Notes: generated by a model not told the origin, from the letters alone. A DNA stretch of 64,000 nt from Phytophthora colocasiae (GCA_018806915.1 JAGKQI010000034.1:434001-498000); one strand, 5' to 3'; counted from the first letter of the stretch, positions 22,782 to 34,183 are shown. Made by a program: numbers and translations.

Positions 22782-25425
22782 GTAGTCCGTGCCGCACGTA
22801 CGGCTTCAACCGCCCGACGTAGAAGGTCGGGTGGAGCCTCATGCTGGACGGTATGTCCAGCCGGTACGGCAGTTACCATGCCGTTCAAGTACTTTGAACG
22901 GCCCATCGAATCTTGGAGCAAGCTTGCTTGCTCCAAAGTCAGACACTGCATGTCTAGGTAGGTTTTGTGTAGCTAACAAAACTAATGAACCCTTTTCGAA
23001 TTCATTTGTGTTGCCTCTACCAACAGTATCAGCGTTCAGCTTCTGTCGATCGACAGAAGCTGCGATAGCATACTGGAAAAACCGTATGAAGGCTTGTCTT
23101 CTATGTACACAGTCTATCGCAACCGAGATGAAGCCTTTCAGCTTGTCGCCCGTGTCAGCAGCAGGCCCTACATGCTCGCTATCATCTCTCATGTCTGTGC
23201 CCGGCACAGACATCGCGCGCTCGTTCCTGCTCGAACGAGACGTCGCACGCGTCACCGCAGCTGATAGTGTGCTGCTATCAGTTGCATTCTGCGGTTGTTC
23301 GACGCAACCGTAGATCCTCCCCACTTAAGGAGGAAGCTACCCCGCCGAGCATGCTCGGCAATCGTGGATGCCTCATGGCGTTCACGTAGAACGGTGTATG
23401 CCCTGTCGAGGCATGCACCGAGTTGTTGATGGCAAACTCTGCCATCGGCAAGCACTCGCCCAATGCGGGAACGAGTGAGCGTAGCTCTTCAACGTGTCAC
23501 CCAATACACGGTTGACACGTTCGGTCTGTCCGTCCGTCTGCGGATGATCCGCAGTCGACATTGATAACTGAACCAAGAAGTGTAAACACTTCTTGCCAGA
23601 ACCGCGCTGTGAAGCGTGGATCACGGTCCGACACAATGTCGAGCGGCATGCCATGGTGTTTGAACACCATGTCAACAAACAGTCGCGCAGTCTGCGCGGC
23701 TGTAACAGTAGCCGGGACGGCAGCAAGATGAACCATCTTGCTGAATCGGTCCACAAAGACAACGATGCCCGTCCTCCGCTTGCTGTCAGGCGGAAGACCG
23801 AAGACAAAGTTCATGGACATGGACTGCCAAACACCTGACGGAGTCGGTAGTGATTGAAGAGGAGCCTGCGAGAACTGCGCAGGCTTCACGCGTTGATAAA
23901 CCTCGCAAGCACGTACGTACTTGCGCACCCACTTGTACTGGTGGTGCCAGTAGAAGTCACGCGTGAGAAGAGTGTATGTCTTCTCACGACCCGGATGCCC
24001 TGCCGTGGGGGCATCGTGATACTCGAACATGATCCTCAACCGGAGGTCATGATCATTCGGAACGACAATGCGATCCGCATTGTCGTCTACTGCACTGTAC
24101 AACAGTAGGCCTTCGTGTACACGATTGCGATGTACACGAGCTCGAAGATGAGGGGTTAGCTTCCGACGTGCCACGTCGGAAGGTGCTGCGAGGAACTCCA
24201 GCAGCCCCTTCGCGTCGGCATCCCGTGCATACGCAGTCTTCACGTCGTCAATCAACGTTGACGACGGCACACTTGTCCTCACGACGCCAACAGCGTTGGC
24301 GTCGACCGTCTCCGCATAGTCAGGTCGACGCGATAGCGCGTCGGCCACTACATTGAGTCTTCCGGGTTTGTACTCCACCCGGAAGTTGTACTCGCGAAGA
24401 AGGACAAACCATCTCGCCATACGTTGCGAGATGTGCGGCGACTTAATCGCCGTACGCAATGATGCGTGGTCTGTATAGACCACGAACGGTCTACTCCCAA
24501 GTAGATACACTCGGAACTTTGCGAGTGCATACTTCATGGCAAGGAGCTCCTTGTCATGTACGGGATAATTACGCTCAGCTGGCTTCAGCTGACGCGATTG
24601 ATAATAGACTACACGATCACGCCCTTCGTGATCGTGTTGCATCAATGCACATCCGATTGCAAAGTCGGATGCATCGCACACTACGTGGAATGGACGATCT
24701 TGGTCCGCCACGGCCAAGATCGGCGCTTCAGTCAAGCCCTGCTTGACTGCACCGAATGCCTCCTCGCACTCGGTCGTCCAAATCCACTTAGCTTCTTTCT
24801 TAAGAAGCTGTGACAACGGGCGAATCTTGCCCGCATAGTTCTCCACGTACTTGCACAAGTACGTGGCAAGCCCAAGGAACTGCCTCAGTTCCTTCACATT
24901 GGATGGCGTGGGCCATTCATTGATCACTCTGACCTTCTCTGGGTCAGGGCGCACGCCGTCTTTCCCCACGAGACACCCCAGCACGGGTATCTCGCTCGCC
25001 CCGAAGATACACTTCTTCAGGTTCGCATAGAGCTTATGTTTCCTCATAAGCTCTAGCAGCTTCCGGAGATGCACCTTGTGCATCTCAATGTCCGTCTTCC
25101 CGTTCACAGCCCGGCTGTGGACAAACACGTTTTCGAAGTAGCTCGGTGCGAAGTCGCGCACCGAGCGCAATAGATGTGTCACGCATCTATTGAACGTCGC
25201 AGGGGCGTTCTTAAGCCCCTGTGGCATGACGAGCCACTCCCAAAGCATACCGCTTGTAGTGCTTACCGCAGTGAGAGGGATGTCCCTCTCACGCATGAGG
25301 ATCTGATAGAATCCATCACGCAGATCTAGAGCACTGAAGATAGTGCTCAAGGCCATCGAATCGATGATAACATCTTTTCGCGGTATCGGCGTCTGCGCCG
25401 GTATCGTCGCATCGTTCAGCTTGTT
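22288..25425 (-). pseudogene. pol: Element C RT (C-terminal), RNase H, integrase and chromodomain
   Basis: From 25425 leftward: motif A LDLRDGFYQ, RNase H (CDASDFAIG, DKELLAMKYAL, YTDHASL), and integrase with zinc-binding and core regions. The RT active site reads YFEN where this family has YFDD, and the first integrase Asp is Asn (SMSMNFVFGLP). Frame breaks occur near 23.55, 23.4 and 23.3 kb. The C-terminus at 22842-22288 has the MRLHPTFYVGRLKPY segment and a chromodomain (FRIRWRGFPPHRDTWEPRN). All point to an inactive copy. Confidence 0.85.
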
Positions 25426-26154
25426 TTACGCATGAACGAAACGCCAGCCGCCCTGTGGTTTCTTAACACAGAACGTTGGAGCACTGTGCGGGGACTTTGA
25501 CTCCCGCACTTGACCTGCAAGACGACGACTTTCAAAGAAGTCGTCGATCGCTTGCACTTGTTCACGCGGCAGTGGCCACTGCCGTGTAACACAGTACTTC
25601 GTGCCCGGCACGAGATCAATCTCGTGCTGTACGCCCTTATCCTTCGGAAGCTCCGAAGGAATCTCGTCCGGGAGTACATCCTTGTACTCCCGCAGAATCT
25701 CGTAATAGGGACTCGACTTCAACGAGTCCCAACTCTGCTCCTCGAAGCGTTGCTTCTTGGTCTTCGCACTGAGGGAGTCATCACCCTCAGTGATCCCATC
25801 GACGACGAGCTGCTTCAGCTCTTCGGCTTCGCGATCCACTCTCTCGATATCCGAGAGAATGCAAATTTGTTCGATGCGTCCATCGTACAAGTCTCGCGCG
25901 AAGCGCTTCCAACTCATCGTTGGAAGTGCGGTCAACGCCGACGCACTCGTCGGCGGATTCTCCAACCGCATCCTCTGGTACTGTAACCCAGTACCAGTAC
26001 GTGTCAAGACGTTCAACGTCTCGACACTCGGTGTCTGCACTGCAGACACACCCGTCTCAGTCCCGGACTGAGACTCGCGCAGCTCCCTGAGCTTGCGCCG
26101 CGAAGGTCTACCATGGAGCCCGGCTCCAGGTGCTCCACGTCCAAGGCATCGCAC
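25426..26154 (-). pseudogene. pol: Element C RT, N-terminal part, ended by a nonsense codon
   Basis: This encodes the segment before RT motif A, including HEIDLVPGTKYCVTRQWPLP and PTFCVKKPQGGWRFVHA. TAA at 25426-25428 interrupts the frame; coding resumes immediately with NKLNDATIPAQTPIPRK, so the stop replaces one residue. A frameshift separates this from protease upstream. Confidence 0.8.
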
Positions 26155-26229
26155 CTTGGACGGGACGTTATCGCAATCGTCAGCGGATTCCTTCCGCTGA
26201 CTCGCACTATCAAGCCCTGCTTGAGTGCT

Positions 26230-27345
26230 TCATCGCGTGCAGCGCTGCTGCACGTGAGCACGCAGGTTGTTCGGGTGCTGGGCGTTTGCAACCGCCAGCA
26301 CCTCCTGCCGCGCAGTCGGTTCCTGAACTGCTGCGCCTCCATCCGCTCCCGGAGCGGATGAAGCAACCGCATCGTCGACTCCCGGAGTCGACGTGCTCTC
26401 GCCAGCTTCCTGCGCCAGCGAGTGTTCGCTTGTACACATATCATCCGTTCCCAGAGCGGATGTACGATCGCTAGTTCCCGGAACTAGCAGCGACTGTTCG
26501 CCTTTACACGTCTCATCAGCTCCCGGAGCTGATGACCGATCGCTAGTTCCCAGAACTAGCAGCGAAGCGCCAGTGGCGTCAGCTCCCAGAGCTGACGCAC
26601 GTCTTTCGGTCCCCCGAATTTTATTTTCTTCGTCAACTCCCAGAGTTGACGCGACGTCGTCGGCGCGACCCTTGGGGGCTTGAAGTACCTCCAAGTATAC
26701 CGGTAATACCGGTATTTTACCTTCTCTCAGGTGAATCGCATTCACCTGACCATCACTCATGTGACAAACATCATTCAGATGTTTACGCGTCAGGTGATTC
26801 ACATTCACCTGACCATCACTCATGTGACCGCGACCCTTCGGCTCAGATTTCTGAGTCGACACACATTTTCTCACAACGACTCCCGGAGTCGTTGATGGTC
26901 GCCGGCGGCGATCGGAGGCAGCGGCGGCCGCTGCTGCCTCAACTGGGGATCCACATGCACCGGCCGGTGCATGTGCAGCACTGACAGGGCCATCGCTCTC
27001 TGTCGCGCATGTGTTGTTGAAGCGTACAAACGTACGCTTCTCCCAGTTGATCACCGGGTCATGCCGTGCAAGCCACGGCATGCCTAATACCAAGTCGAAC
27101 TTATCGTCTAGATCCAAGACGATAAGATCTTCTACAAACATCCTTCGTTTGTAAGAGAAGCGCACACGGACTACGCGCTTCTCAGTCCTCACGGTGGCAC
27201 CTGTTGCCAACCGCACCTCCAACACGCCGCGAGGCGTGTCGGCCTCTTCGAAGTCAAACCTTCGAAGACTTCCCTGTCGAACAAAGTTGTTCGACGCGCC
27301 CGAGTCCACTAGGGCACGAAGAGAGTTCGCTCTCTTCGACATCAC
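26230..27345 (-). pseudogene. Element C protease and repeat-rich linker
   Basis: The retropepsin motif is ALVDSGASNNFV, with the second strand FDLVLGMPWLARHDPVINW. After it comes a long linker of repeated S-APGAD / VPGTSD-like blocks. In DNA each block is a small hairpin, e.g. 26471-26478/26480-26487 and 26514-26523/26525-26534. The link to gag and to RT is by frame changes that may be decay. Confidence 0.75.
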
Positions 27346-27528
27346 GTTCAGGATGACAAGGTTTGGCTTGTCATCTTGCAGCTTACAGCGAGAAACCTTC
27401 TCGCTGGGGCAGCAGTCCTCATCGTCGCGTGTCCAAGCTCGACACGCGAGACTGCATCACCAGTAGGACGCCCCGCGCCTACTGGTCCTTGGCGTTTTGA
27501 ACGCCTGCTCCGCTGTGCACGCGCGTGC

Positions 27529-28465
27529 TTAGTGACGGTGGTTACTCCACTTGTAAAATCGACCCTTGCGGTATCTACGCGGCTGTTGACCAGCAGTCGT
27601 AGCACTCGAGAGGTCCATAGGTTCCGGACCTCCCGTCTTCACAACAGGACGCGCCGGCTTCGGCGCGTTCGCATGGAGTTTAGCTTGACGCCGGCTAAAC
27701 TCCTCTTGCATTGCAAGGCTGATCGCCTCCTCGAGAGTATTCGGATACTCTCGGAAGAGATATGTTTTGACGGGACCATCTCTTAGTCCCTTCATGAACG
27801 TGACGACCTTGGTCGCCTCGTCGATCGGGTTGGCTACTATGTTCGATACCAAGTATCGAGCACGCTGGGCAAAGGTGTGAACATCATCCTTGTTCTGTTG
27901 CAGATCGAGAAACTCTGCTCGATCTGAACTCGTTCTTCGGAGGCTCAAACGCAAGCTTGAGTTCCTCCTTGAACACCTCATACGTGCTGAAGCACGTGGT
28001 GGGATCCGAGAGTCGGCGCCCATAGGCCCAACTCCTCGCACGTCCGCCAAGACATGACATGGCGAACGCGACCTTCGACATCGGATCGACGATACGTCGA
28101 GCCGCAACGGCTGTGTCAAGTTCGACAAGCCAACGAAGGAGGGTCTCGTCCTCCTTCCCCGTGTAGGTACTCACGTGGAGTTTCAACGACTCCACGCGTG
28201 GCTTAGGGGAAGCCACCGAGGCAGCAACATCTCGTTGCTCCTTAACAATGTACCCCAGAGCAACACCGTGTTGCTCTGTCGGGGATAGCGTACGAAGCAT
28301 CATCGCTACCGCTGCCTCTCCAATGACTTGTGAAAGTCTTTGGAGAGCTTCCCACTCTGGATCTGACAGGTGGGCACAGTCCGTGCGCGTCACGGACATG
28401 TGAGGGGTCCCAGCGGATCCCTCATCCATTGGGGAGTTCTCTACCCCGCGTTCGTATGACTCCAT
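27529..28465 (-). pseudogene. gag: Element C gag, frameshifted
   Basis: The N-terminal part from 28465 contains a retrotransposon gag domain (DETLLRWLVELDTAV, KVAFAMSCLGGRARSW, AFEPPKNEF). Near 27925 the frame shifts and continues with RAEFLDLQQNKDDVHTFAQR and MKGLRDGPVKTYLFREYP. The end of the frame (YRKGRFYKWSNHRH) lies where a zinc knuckle would be expected, and none is left. Confidence 0.8.
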
Positions 28466-28514
28466 ACGAACGAACAGCAGTCGGTCGTGGGACGGACTAC
28501 AAAGTGCTACCAGG

Positions 28515-28974
28515 TGTAATGGGTCTACCTAGACCTATTAGATGGCGTACACGTGCGCTTACGTGTATGAGGAAGCGTGCAAGTAGATTAGACTTAATTT
28601 AAGTATACTTATTTAAATAAGTATAATTAAATCAAATATAACTAAATTAAACTGCAAAATACCGTAAAATGAGAACTGTTATTGAATTTGGCATAAGCCA
28701 ATTATGGACCTCCTAAAACTGTTTGTTATCTATTTCTAAAGGGTCTGCCAACGTGTGGTTGGCAGAAATTCTGCTCAGTGATTGGTAGAAATCCGTTACT
28801 TTCTACCAATAATATGCACAAATGCACACGAACCACCCAATAATGTGGTTCGCCCATGTATCCATTGGTGTGTACAGCACACCAAGGTCTGAGGCCCATT
28901 TCCAACCTCTAACAGTTATCCTAACTGTTAGAGTTACAAGTGGTACAACCACTTGTACGTGTAACCCCGTTATA
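28515..28974 (-). repeat. 5' LTR of element C
   Basis: 460 bp, pair of 20673-21134. The minus-strand start is TATAACGGGG where the other LTR has TGTAACAGGG, so the terminal TG is mutated here. GGAAG follows at 28975-28979. Confidence 0.9.
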
Positions 28975-29260
28975 GGAAGAATGGGGAAATCAAGGATGTT
29001 CTCGCGCGATCACCGATGACGGGGTCCCAAGTGAGCACGATCGGCTTACCCTGGCGCTCCGAAGCCTCTAACAGCACGATCCTACTTCCCCGGGCGGCGA
29101 CGAAGCGGGATCACGCAGGATCACGCAATGATCCTCTCCCGTATAAGTACGAGATCAGCTCCGGATCAAGGTCAGCCCCAGGCGCGACGCAGACTCTTCT
29201 GGTGGCCTGATCCGGATTCTTTGAAGGATTACCAAGCGGGATCAGGCAGCGATCAAGCCC

Positions 29261-29399
29261 GATTAAGTGCGAGATCAAGCTTCGGTTAAGTGCGAGATCA
29301 AGCTTCGGTTAAGTACGAGATCAAGCTTCGGTTAAGTGCGAGATCAAGCTTCGGTTAAGTGCGAGATCAAGCTCCGGTTAAGTACGAGATCAAGCTTCG
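29261..29399 (+). repeat. 23-bp minisatellite in 3' LTR of B, six units
   Basis: Six units of the same 23-bp repeat found three times at 3937-4006 in the 5' LTR. Three extra units account for 69 of the 82 bp by which this LTR is longer. Confidence 0.9.
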
Positions 29400-30151
29400 G
29401 TTAAGTGCGGAATCGGCTCACGATCAGGGTTAGGGGAACCAAGCTGGGGATCAGCTATGTAGCCAGTGTCATGTGATCGTAGGATAGTAAATCAGGATGG
29501 GATTAGTAGGCATAGGAATAACCATAAACAGAATCGAATTTGCCCTGAACCACTCAAGTGTCTTCGCTACGCCTGGAACCAGGAACTACATTGGCCCTAC
29601 AAGCGTCAGGAAGGTAAGGATACGTGACCTAGTATAGCGGTTAAGTCTGGATAATATATTGGCCAGCTTTGCCCTATCTAGTGAACTATCCTTTAAGTGC
29701 ATACATCGGATCGGAAGGAATTGGTTGTTTAGCCTAAGGATCCAGTCGAATCTCGCCCTATCAAGACCCCGCTATCGGAAGCGGAAAACAACAGAAAGGA
29801 AGGGACAGAATCCCAAACATTGGATTATTGGAAGACCTGGATCAAGAACCAGGCACCCGGATCAGGGCTCGAGAACTCGCCTACGACCGGGATCAAGTAC
29901 CCAGAGGTGGAGTGAAGAACCTCCACGCTACTTCAAACCCCTGCGTCACGCAAGACTTTCTTCCGACCTACAAGACACCTTCAGAAGTCACCTGGAAGAG
30001 CGTAACCCGCCTACCGACGGGTACACAAGGTGAATACTACACACAGCTAGATCACGGATCATCGGGGGACCCCCTCCGTTAGTCGGTGTCTGGGCGCAAG
30101 TGGTGATCGGGACCTGCCCTAACGAGATTTTGGCAGATCCGCTCCACCACA

Positions 30152-32189
30152 CTTCCATCTCGTCATCCAGAGGTGTCCAAGTGCCAAGCATCTCCTTACT
30201 CGGTAACTTCTTCGTCTTGCCAACCAGATTCAATATCGGCACCTTCACCTTTCCTGACTTCACCGTGACCAATGTCGGTGCCACTAACAGGTACGGTTCC
30301 TTCCGCTTCTTGGGTATAAAGAGACCCACTGTGCCATCAGCTTCTGGGACTGAAACTTCCACGTTATGACAGGTCTGTGTCTGGATTCGCGTCTTCCTTA
30401 GCAATCGGATCTTGGCCACCCGTTCTCGCTGTTCTTTTGCTCCAATGCCAGTGAACGGTACGACCTTCTTGACGTCATTCTCATACCACTTCATCTCGCT
30501 GGACACGAAGTCGATCTTCACACCGTGATCGTACATCCAGTCTTCGCCCACTAGGAAATCCCCCGTGTCACTGTCCACAATGAGAGCGTCGACCGTCATA
30601 CTCTGCGAGTACTGTGTCCATAATACAAACCGATAAACACCAATGACTCGTACAGCCACGCCACTAAAGCCTTCCATGTAGTCAACTGGAGGTGGTACTT
30701 TCAATCTTGTGCCGTGTTGCCGCCAACTCCTGCCTGCTACACTGTATTGCGCTCCGGTATCAAGCTTCACCGTCACGGCTTGGCCTCTGACGTTAACCAT
30801 GGCTGTCGGTAGCTGGTCAACCGCTTGGGCTTGTACTGCTCGCAACTTCCCTGTTGTGCACTGCCGCTCATCGGCTTCATGCCACTCGGAACTTGCACTA
30901 CAGTACGTGCTCTGGCTGTGATACTCGTAAGTTTTCGTAACCTTATGATTCTTGGTAGCTTTCACCTGCTTGACTGACGTGGGTTCAATGTACTCGATTC
31001 CTTCGGTCTCAGAACTCGTACGTAAACTCGCCCGGCCGTGTGTCCGTCGGTGCTCGTCATACTGGTAATAGCTATTTGGTGGGTAATTCGACTGTGCATC
31101 ACGGTGCTGAAGTTCCCTCTGTTCCTTAGCGTGAGCCTTCCGTACCCGTTTCTCTTGGCGTCTTCGAGCTCGCGATGCCCGTACTTGCACGTCGTCCCCA
31201 TCCAGTTGCTTCTTATTGCCAGATCCCGCGGTTCGTCCGTCTGAAACCTCCCGAGTGTCAGATGTAGCTGTCCCGTCGAGGTTTGTCACTGTAGAGGACC
31301 CTCCGTCGGATTTCTTGGCCAGTCGCACGGCTCCGTGTCGTTCTCTCCGTGTTTGTCGTGCTAGCACCTTTCGTTCCCACCGACGTTCAGCTTCTGCTTC
31401 ACTGACATCCCGTCGTCGTTGTGCTGCCCGTAGCTGTAAGACCCTTGCCCGTGGACTATCCTCGATACTCATCTCCCGTCCGAGAATCTGCTGTGTCCCG
31501 TTATGAGCTCCGCCATCCCCAGTGATCAGTACTTCTGGGCGTCGCGAAGTTCCTTCAGTATCTTCTGGTCCAGACTTTGTTTCTTCGTCGGTATGGTCCG
31601 CATCTCCTTTGCTGTCAGCGTCCAAGCTCACACAATCTTCCACTTGGGCATCTCTTTCTGACGTGACCTCATCATTACCGGTTCTTGCTTCCTGTAGTTC
31701 GCGTTGCGCCAGTTCTTCAGTGCCACTAGTCTGTAGGTCGTCGGTAGACTTAGGTACAGCGAAATCTCTTTCGTCGGCTTTAGTTCTTGCCACCAGGCCG
31801 TCTCCTGTCGCCGTGGTTCCGCCATCCCCATTGTCGAACCCGTCGGTAACTTCAAAATGCACGCGACGTCGCTTCTTTCTGTCGTGTCCCGTGTCCGTGT
31901 CTCCGTCGTTCTCCTTATCTTCTTGTTCGGTCACCGCCGCTGTACCAGTGTTGCCCACCGCCGGTGCCGTAGTATCTTCCAGCCGCACACCACTGTTGCT
32001 CGGTGCCACCGTGCCGTTCTCATCCTGAGCCGTTGGAACGATTTCCACTGTCCTCGTGACTGGATCTCTTACCCCACAACCCGCCTTCTTCCTCTTCCGT
32101 TTCCTCTTTCTTCCGGCCAACCGGGCTTCATTCCGCAGTTGCCGTCCTCCAGGTGCCGTCGCTGCATCTGTCAGTCGCTGGAACTTCAC
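30152..32189 (-). pseudogene. pol: Element A protease and start of pol, cut by element B
   Basis: The N-terminal half is charged and low complexity (KRKRKRKK, many Asp/Glu/Thr runs). The protease motif VKLDTGAQYSVAG is followed by DFLVGEDWMYDHGVKIDF. The frame then reads LGTWTPLDDEMEV up to 30152, where the B target duplication CTTC begins; the next residues, LELGDELDRERV, are at 3410 and leftward. The corresponding region of element D reads LGTWIPMDEDMTILEVNREL, which supports the join. Confidence 0.85.
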
Positions 32190-32278
32190 TTGCCGTTCTG
32201 GTTCCTGCCGTCCGATGCCGTGCTCACCTGTTCCTTCCTCTCCCCGTGGGTTTGGTGCGAGATGCTGGGCCGGGGCCC

Positions 32279-34183
32279 CTACATCCGCTGTCCGTTTCCC
32301 GTACTTCCTGTAGTGCCTTGGCTGCCGGTATCACCGCTTTGGTTCACCACTGGACTGGACTCCTCTTTGTCTTCTTTCCTGAGGGCACACGCGTGAGCGT
32401 GGTGTCCATACCCATGACAGTAGAAACACATATCATCTGGCCGTGCCGTAGATGTTCGTGTTGGCTGCTGCTGCTGTGATCGTCTGTCCAGATACTGTTG
32501 GTGGTTGCGCAGTCGGTCTTCCTTGGTTCTTAGGGGTTCAGAGTTTCCATATTTTCGGCCACCATTCCACCGCTGTTGCTGAGACTGCTGTTGAGACTGC
32601 TGTGGTCCTTGGGCTTCCATCTGTAGTGCACGTCCTGGTCGCTGAGCCTGTTTGCCATTACCATCCGCACGTTGATTCGAAGAGTTCTGCTGCCGGTTCT
32701 GAGTCTGTCGCGTCGGCGTCGCCGCAGTTGTCGTATTGGCTGCTTGACTTGCTGTCGTGGCCTCTTCCGGTACAAGCCGGTATCCTGCTGGGATTACTGC
32801 GTTCCACTGGCTTCCACTTTGAAGTACAGTGCCACCTTGAGGTACCATTAGTCGTCCTTCAACATCGTATCTGGGTGGAGGTCCTGTAGCTAAGCCAACC
32901 GTGTCGTAGCCAGTCACCACAGTCCCCAAGTTTCCACCTGCCGTCGAGACCTGCTGAATCGTTGCCAAATTCGGGACCAACGCCGTTGGTGCAGCACCGG
33001 CTGATGCCGTTCGCTCGTCATGGACTCGCATCGCCGTCGCGAGGTCAACACCGTAACCTTCCCCGTACTCTCCGACTTGATCCACCGCGAAGTTCACTGC
33101 CTCATTCAGCGTAGTTGGTCGGTGTCCCCGTACTAAAGTCGAGCACCAAGCATTACTCATCCCCGACAAGAACGAGTCGACTAACCACTCTTCGTCCACT
33201 GGATTCGTCGACGCAATCTCCCGTAACTTCTGTGCGTATTCCACCAAGGACTCTCCTCGTTGCTGACGTCGCTGTCTCAGTCTCGCCACCACTTCTGGAT
33301 TCGAGCGCTTAACCATGTAGCGATCCTTCATCATCCGACTCAGGTTGCCAAACGTCTGGTCTTCAAGCCTGCTGAACGCATCTTCCACCGTGTCATACCA
33401 CATGAGAGCTTCACCTTCTAGACTTGCCACCATCTCAATGAAGACTTCATGTTCACGCCACTCAGTATGCAGTATAGCTGTTTGACGACGCAGTTCGTTC
33501 CTGACCGCCTTCAACCATGCTTTGACCGTGACTTTTGGCTCTCCCAGGCCCTTAAACTTCGGCAGACGCAACTTCTTCTCGCGGGTCGGTGCCTGGTACA
33601 TCCACTGAGGTGCTTGCGGTACTGCGAAGAACTGTGGAGCAACTTGTACGGGTGGAGTTGGTGGTACAGGTGGTGCCATCGCTGCTTGATCCACAGGGGC
33701 TCCTACTCCTGCTCCGCCTCCTACCGGTACTGCTGCTGCTTGTCCCTGTCCAGTATCACCACCGTTCCCAGCGTTGTCCTGACCCTGGTTTCCATTGCCG
33801 TCACCGTTGTTACCGTTGTCACCACCGTCTCCGCCTTCGTTACCGTTACCTCCAGGGACTGCTGCTGCCTCGGGTGCTGGTACAACTGGAGCTACCGGTG
33901 CTTGTTGTCCTCCTTCTGAGACTGGTACATAAATCATCGGAGCTGCTCCTCCGCTTCCACCGCTTGCTCGTGGAGTTTGACTCGCCGTTGCTCGTAGGCT
34001 TGCTACCGGCGGTATCAAGTTTCCTCCTGCGTCATGCAGGGCCGCCTGTGGAACTTGCTTCCCTCCTCCGTGAGCTATTCCTGGGCCTGCAGATACATGT
34101 GCCGCCTTAGCCACTGCGTCATGAAACGAAGCACGCCTCTCAGCTCGCTCGTCCCGTGCAGCACTAGTCGATCGTCGAACCAT
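32279..34183 (-). CDS. gag: Element A Gag
   Basis: 634 residues from ATG 34183. Order: Arg/Ala-rich start, Gly/Asn-rich spacer, a gag capsid-like domain (KLRLPKFKGLGEPKVTVKAW, EALMWYDTVEDAF, YMVKRSNPEVVARLRQRRQQ), a Gln-rich stretch, and a single zinc knuckle CX2CX4HX4C (CFYCHGYGHHAHAC). No break is seen. The start lies ~345 nt downstream of the primer-binding site, unlike D where gag can begin at the LTR edge. Confidence 0.85.
   Translation of the reverse strand: MVRRSTSAARDERAERRASFHDAVAKAAHVSAGPGIAHGGGKQVPQAALHDAGGNLIPPVASLRATASQTPRASGGSGGAAPMIYVPVSEGGQQAPVAPVVPAPEAAAVPGGNGNEGGDGGDNGNNGDGNGNQGQDNAGNGGDTGQGQAAAVPVGGGAGVGAPVDQAAMAPPVPPTPPVQVAPQFFAVPQAPQWMYQAPTREKKLRLPKFKGLGEPKVTVKAWLKAVRNELRRQTAILHTEWREHEVFIEMVASLEGEALMWYDTVEDAFSRLEDQTFGNLSRMMKDRYMVKRSNPEVVARLRQRRQQRGESLVEYAQKLREIASTNPVDEEWLVDSFLSGMSNAWCSTLVRGHRPTTLNEAVNFAVDQVGEYGEGYGVDLATAMRVHDERTASAGAAPTALVPNLATIQQVSTAGGNLGTVVTGYDTVGLATGPPPRYDVEGRLMVPQGGTVLQSGSQWNAVIPAGYRLVPEEATTASQAANTTTAATPTRQTQNRQQNSSNQRADGNGKQAQRPGRALQMEAQGPQQSQQQSQQQRWNGGRKYGNSEPLRTKEDRLRNHQQYLDRRSQQQQPTRTSTARPDDMCFYCHGYGHHAHACALRKEDKEESSPVVNQSGDTGSQGTTGSTGNGQRM

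Larger units (their letters stand above)
20673..28974 (-). mobile_element. Element C: Gypsy retrotransposon rich in short hairpins
   Basis: The LTRs are 20673-21134 and 28515-28974, flanked by GGAAG at 20668-20672 and 28975-28979. gag, protease, RT-RNase H and integrase read leftward. On the minus strand, TGGTAGCA lies three bases inside the 5' LTR, compatible with an initiator-Met tRNA primer, and a polypurine tract (AACAGGGGATGG) abuts the other LTR; both fit minus orientation. Several frameshifts, one stop and lost catalytic residues make it inactive. Both LTRs and the body are packed with 7-12 bp perfect inverted repeats. Confidence 0.9.
3415..30151 (+). mobile_element. Element B: large Gypsy element with three LTRs, extra RNase H and an antisense gene
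   Basis: The outer ends are TGTGGTGAAGCGGA and its imperfect inverse, flanked by CTTC at 3411-3414 and 30152-30155. The order is 5' LTR (3415-5689), truncated gag, an internal LTR (7924-9258), full gag, protease, RT-RNase H, archaeal-type RNase H, integrase with chromodomain, an antisense ORF, polypurine tract, and 3' LTR (20427-30151) interrupted by element C. Without inserts the two outer LTRs are about 1336 and 1418 bp; the 82-bp difference is a minisatellite expansion plus three small indels. Pol carries a stop and frameshifts, so this copy is not autonomous. GATC is highly overrepresented throughout. Confidence 0.9.
20427..30151 (+). repeat. 3' LTR of element B, interrupted by element C
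   Basis: It starts TGTGGTGAAGCGGA and ends CCACCACA like the 5' LTR. Element C splits it at 20672/28975, with GGAAG duplicated. Without C it is 1418 bp. The 5' LTR shows the uninterrupted site (ggaggaagaatggg). Confidence 0.9.

Noticed and set aside
31522..32028. Plus-strand frames over element A gag and protease
   Set aside because: Ser/Val-rich mirror of a charged minus-strand frame; shadow reading.
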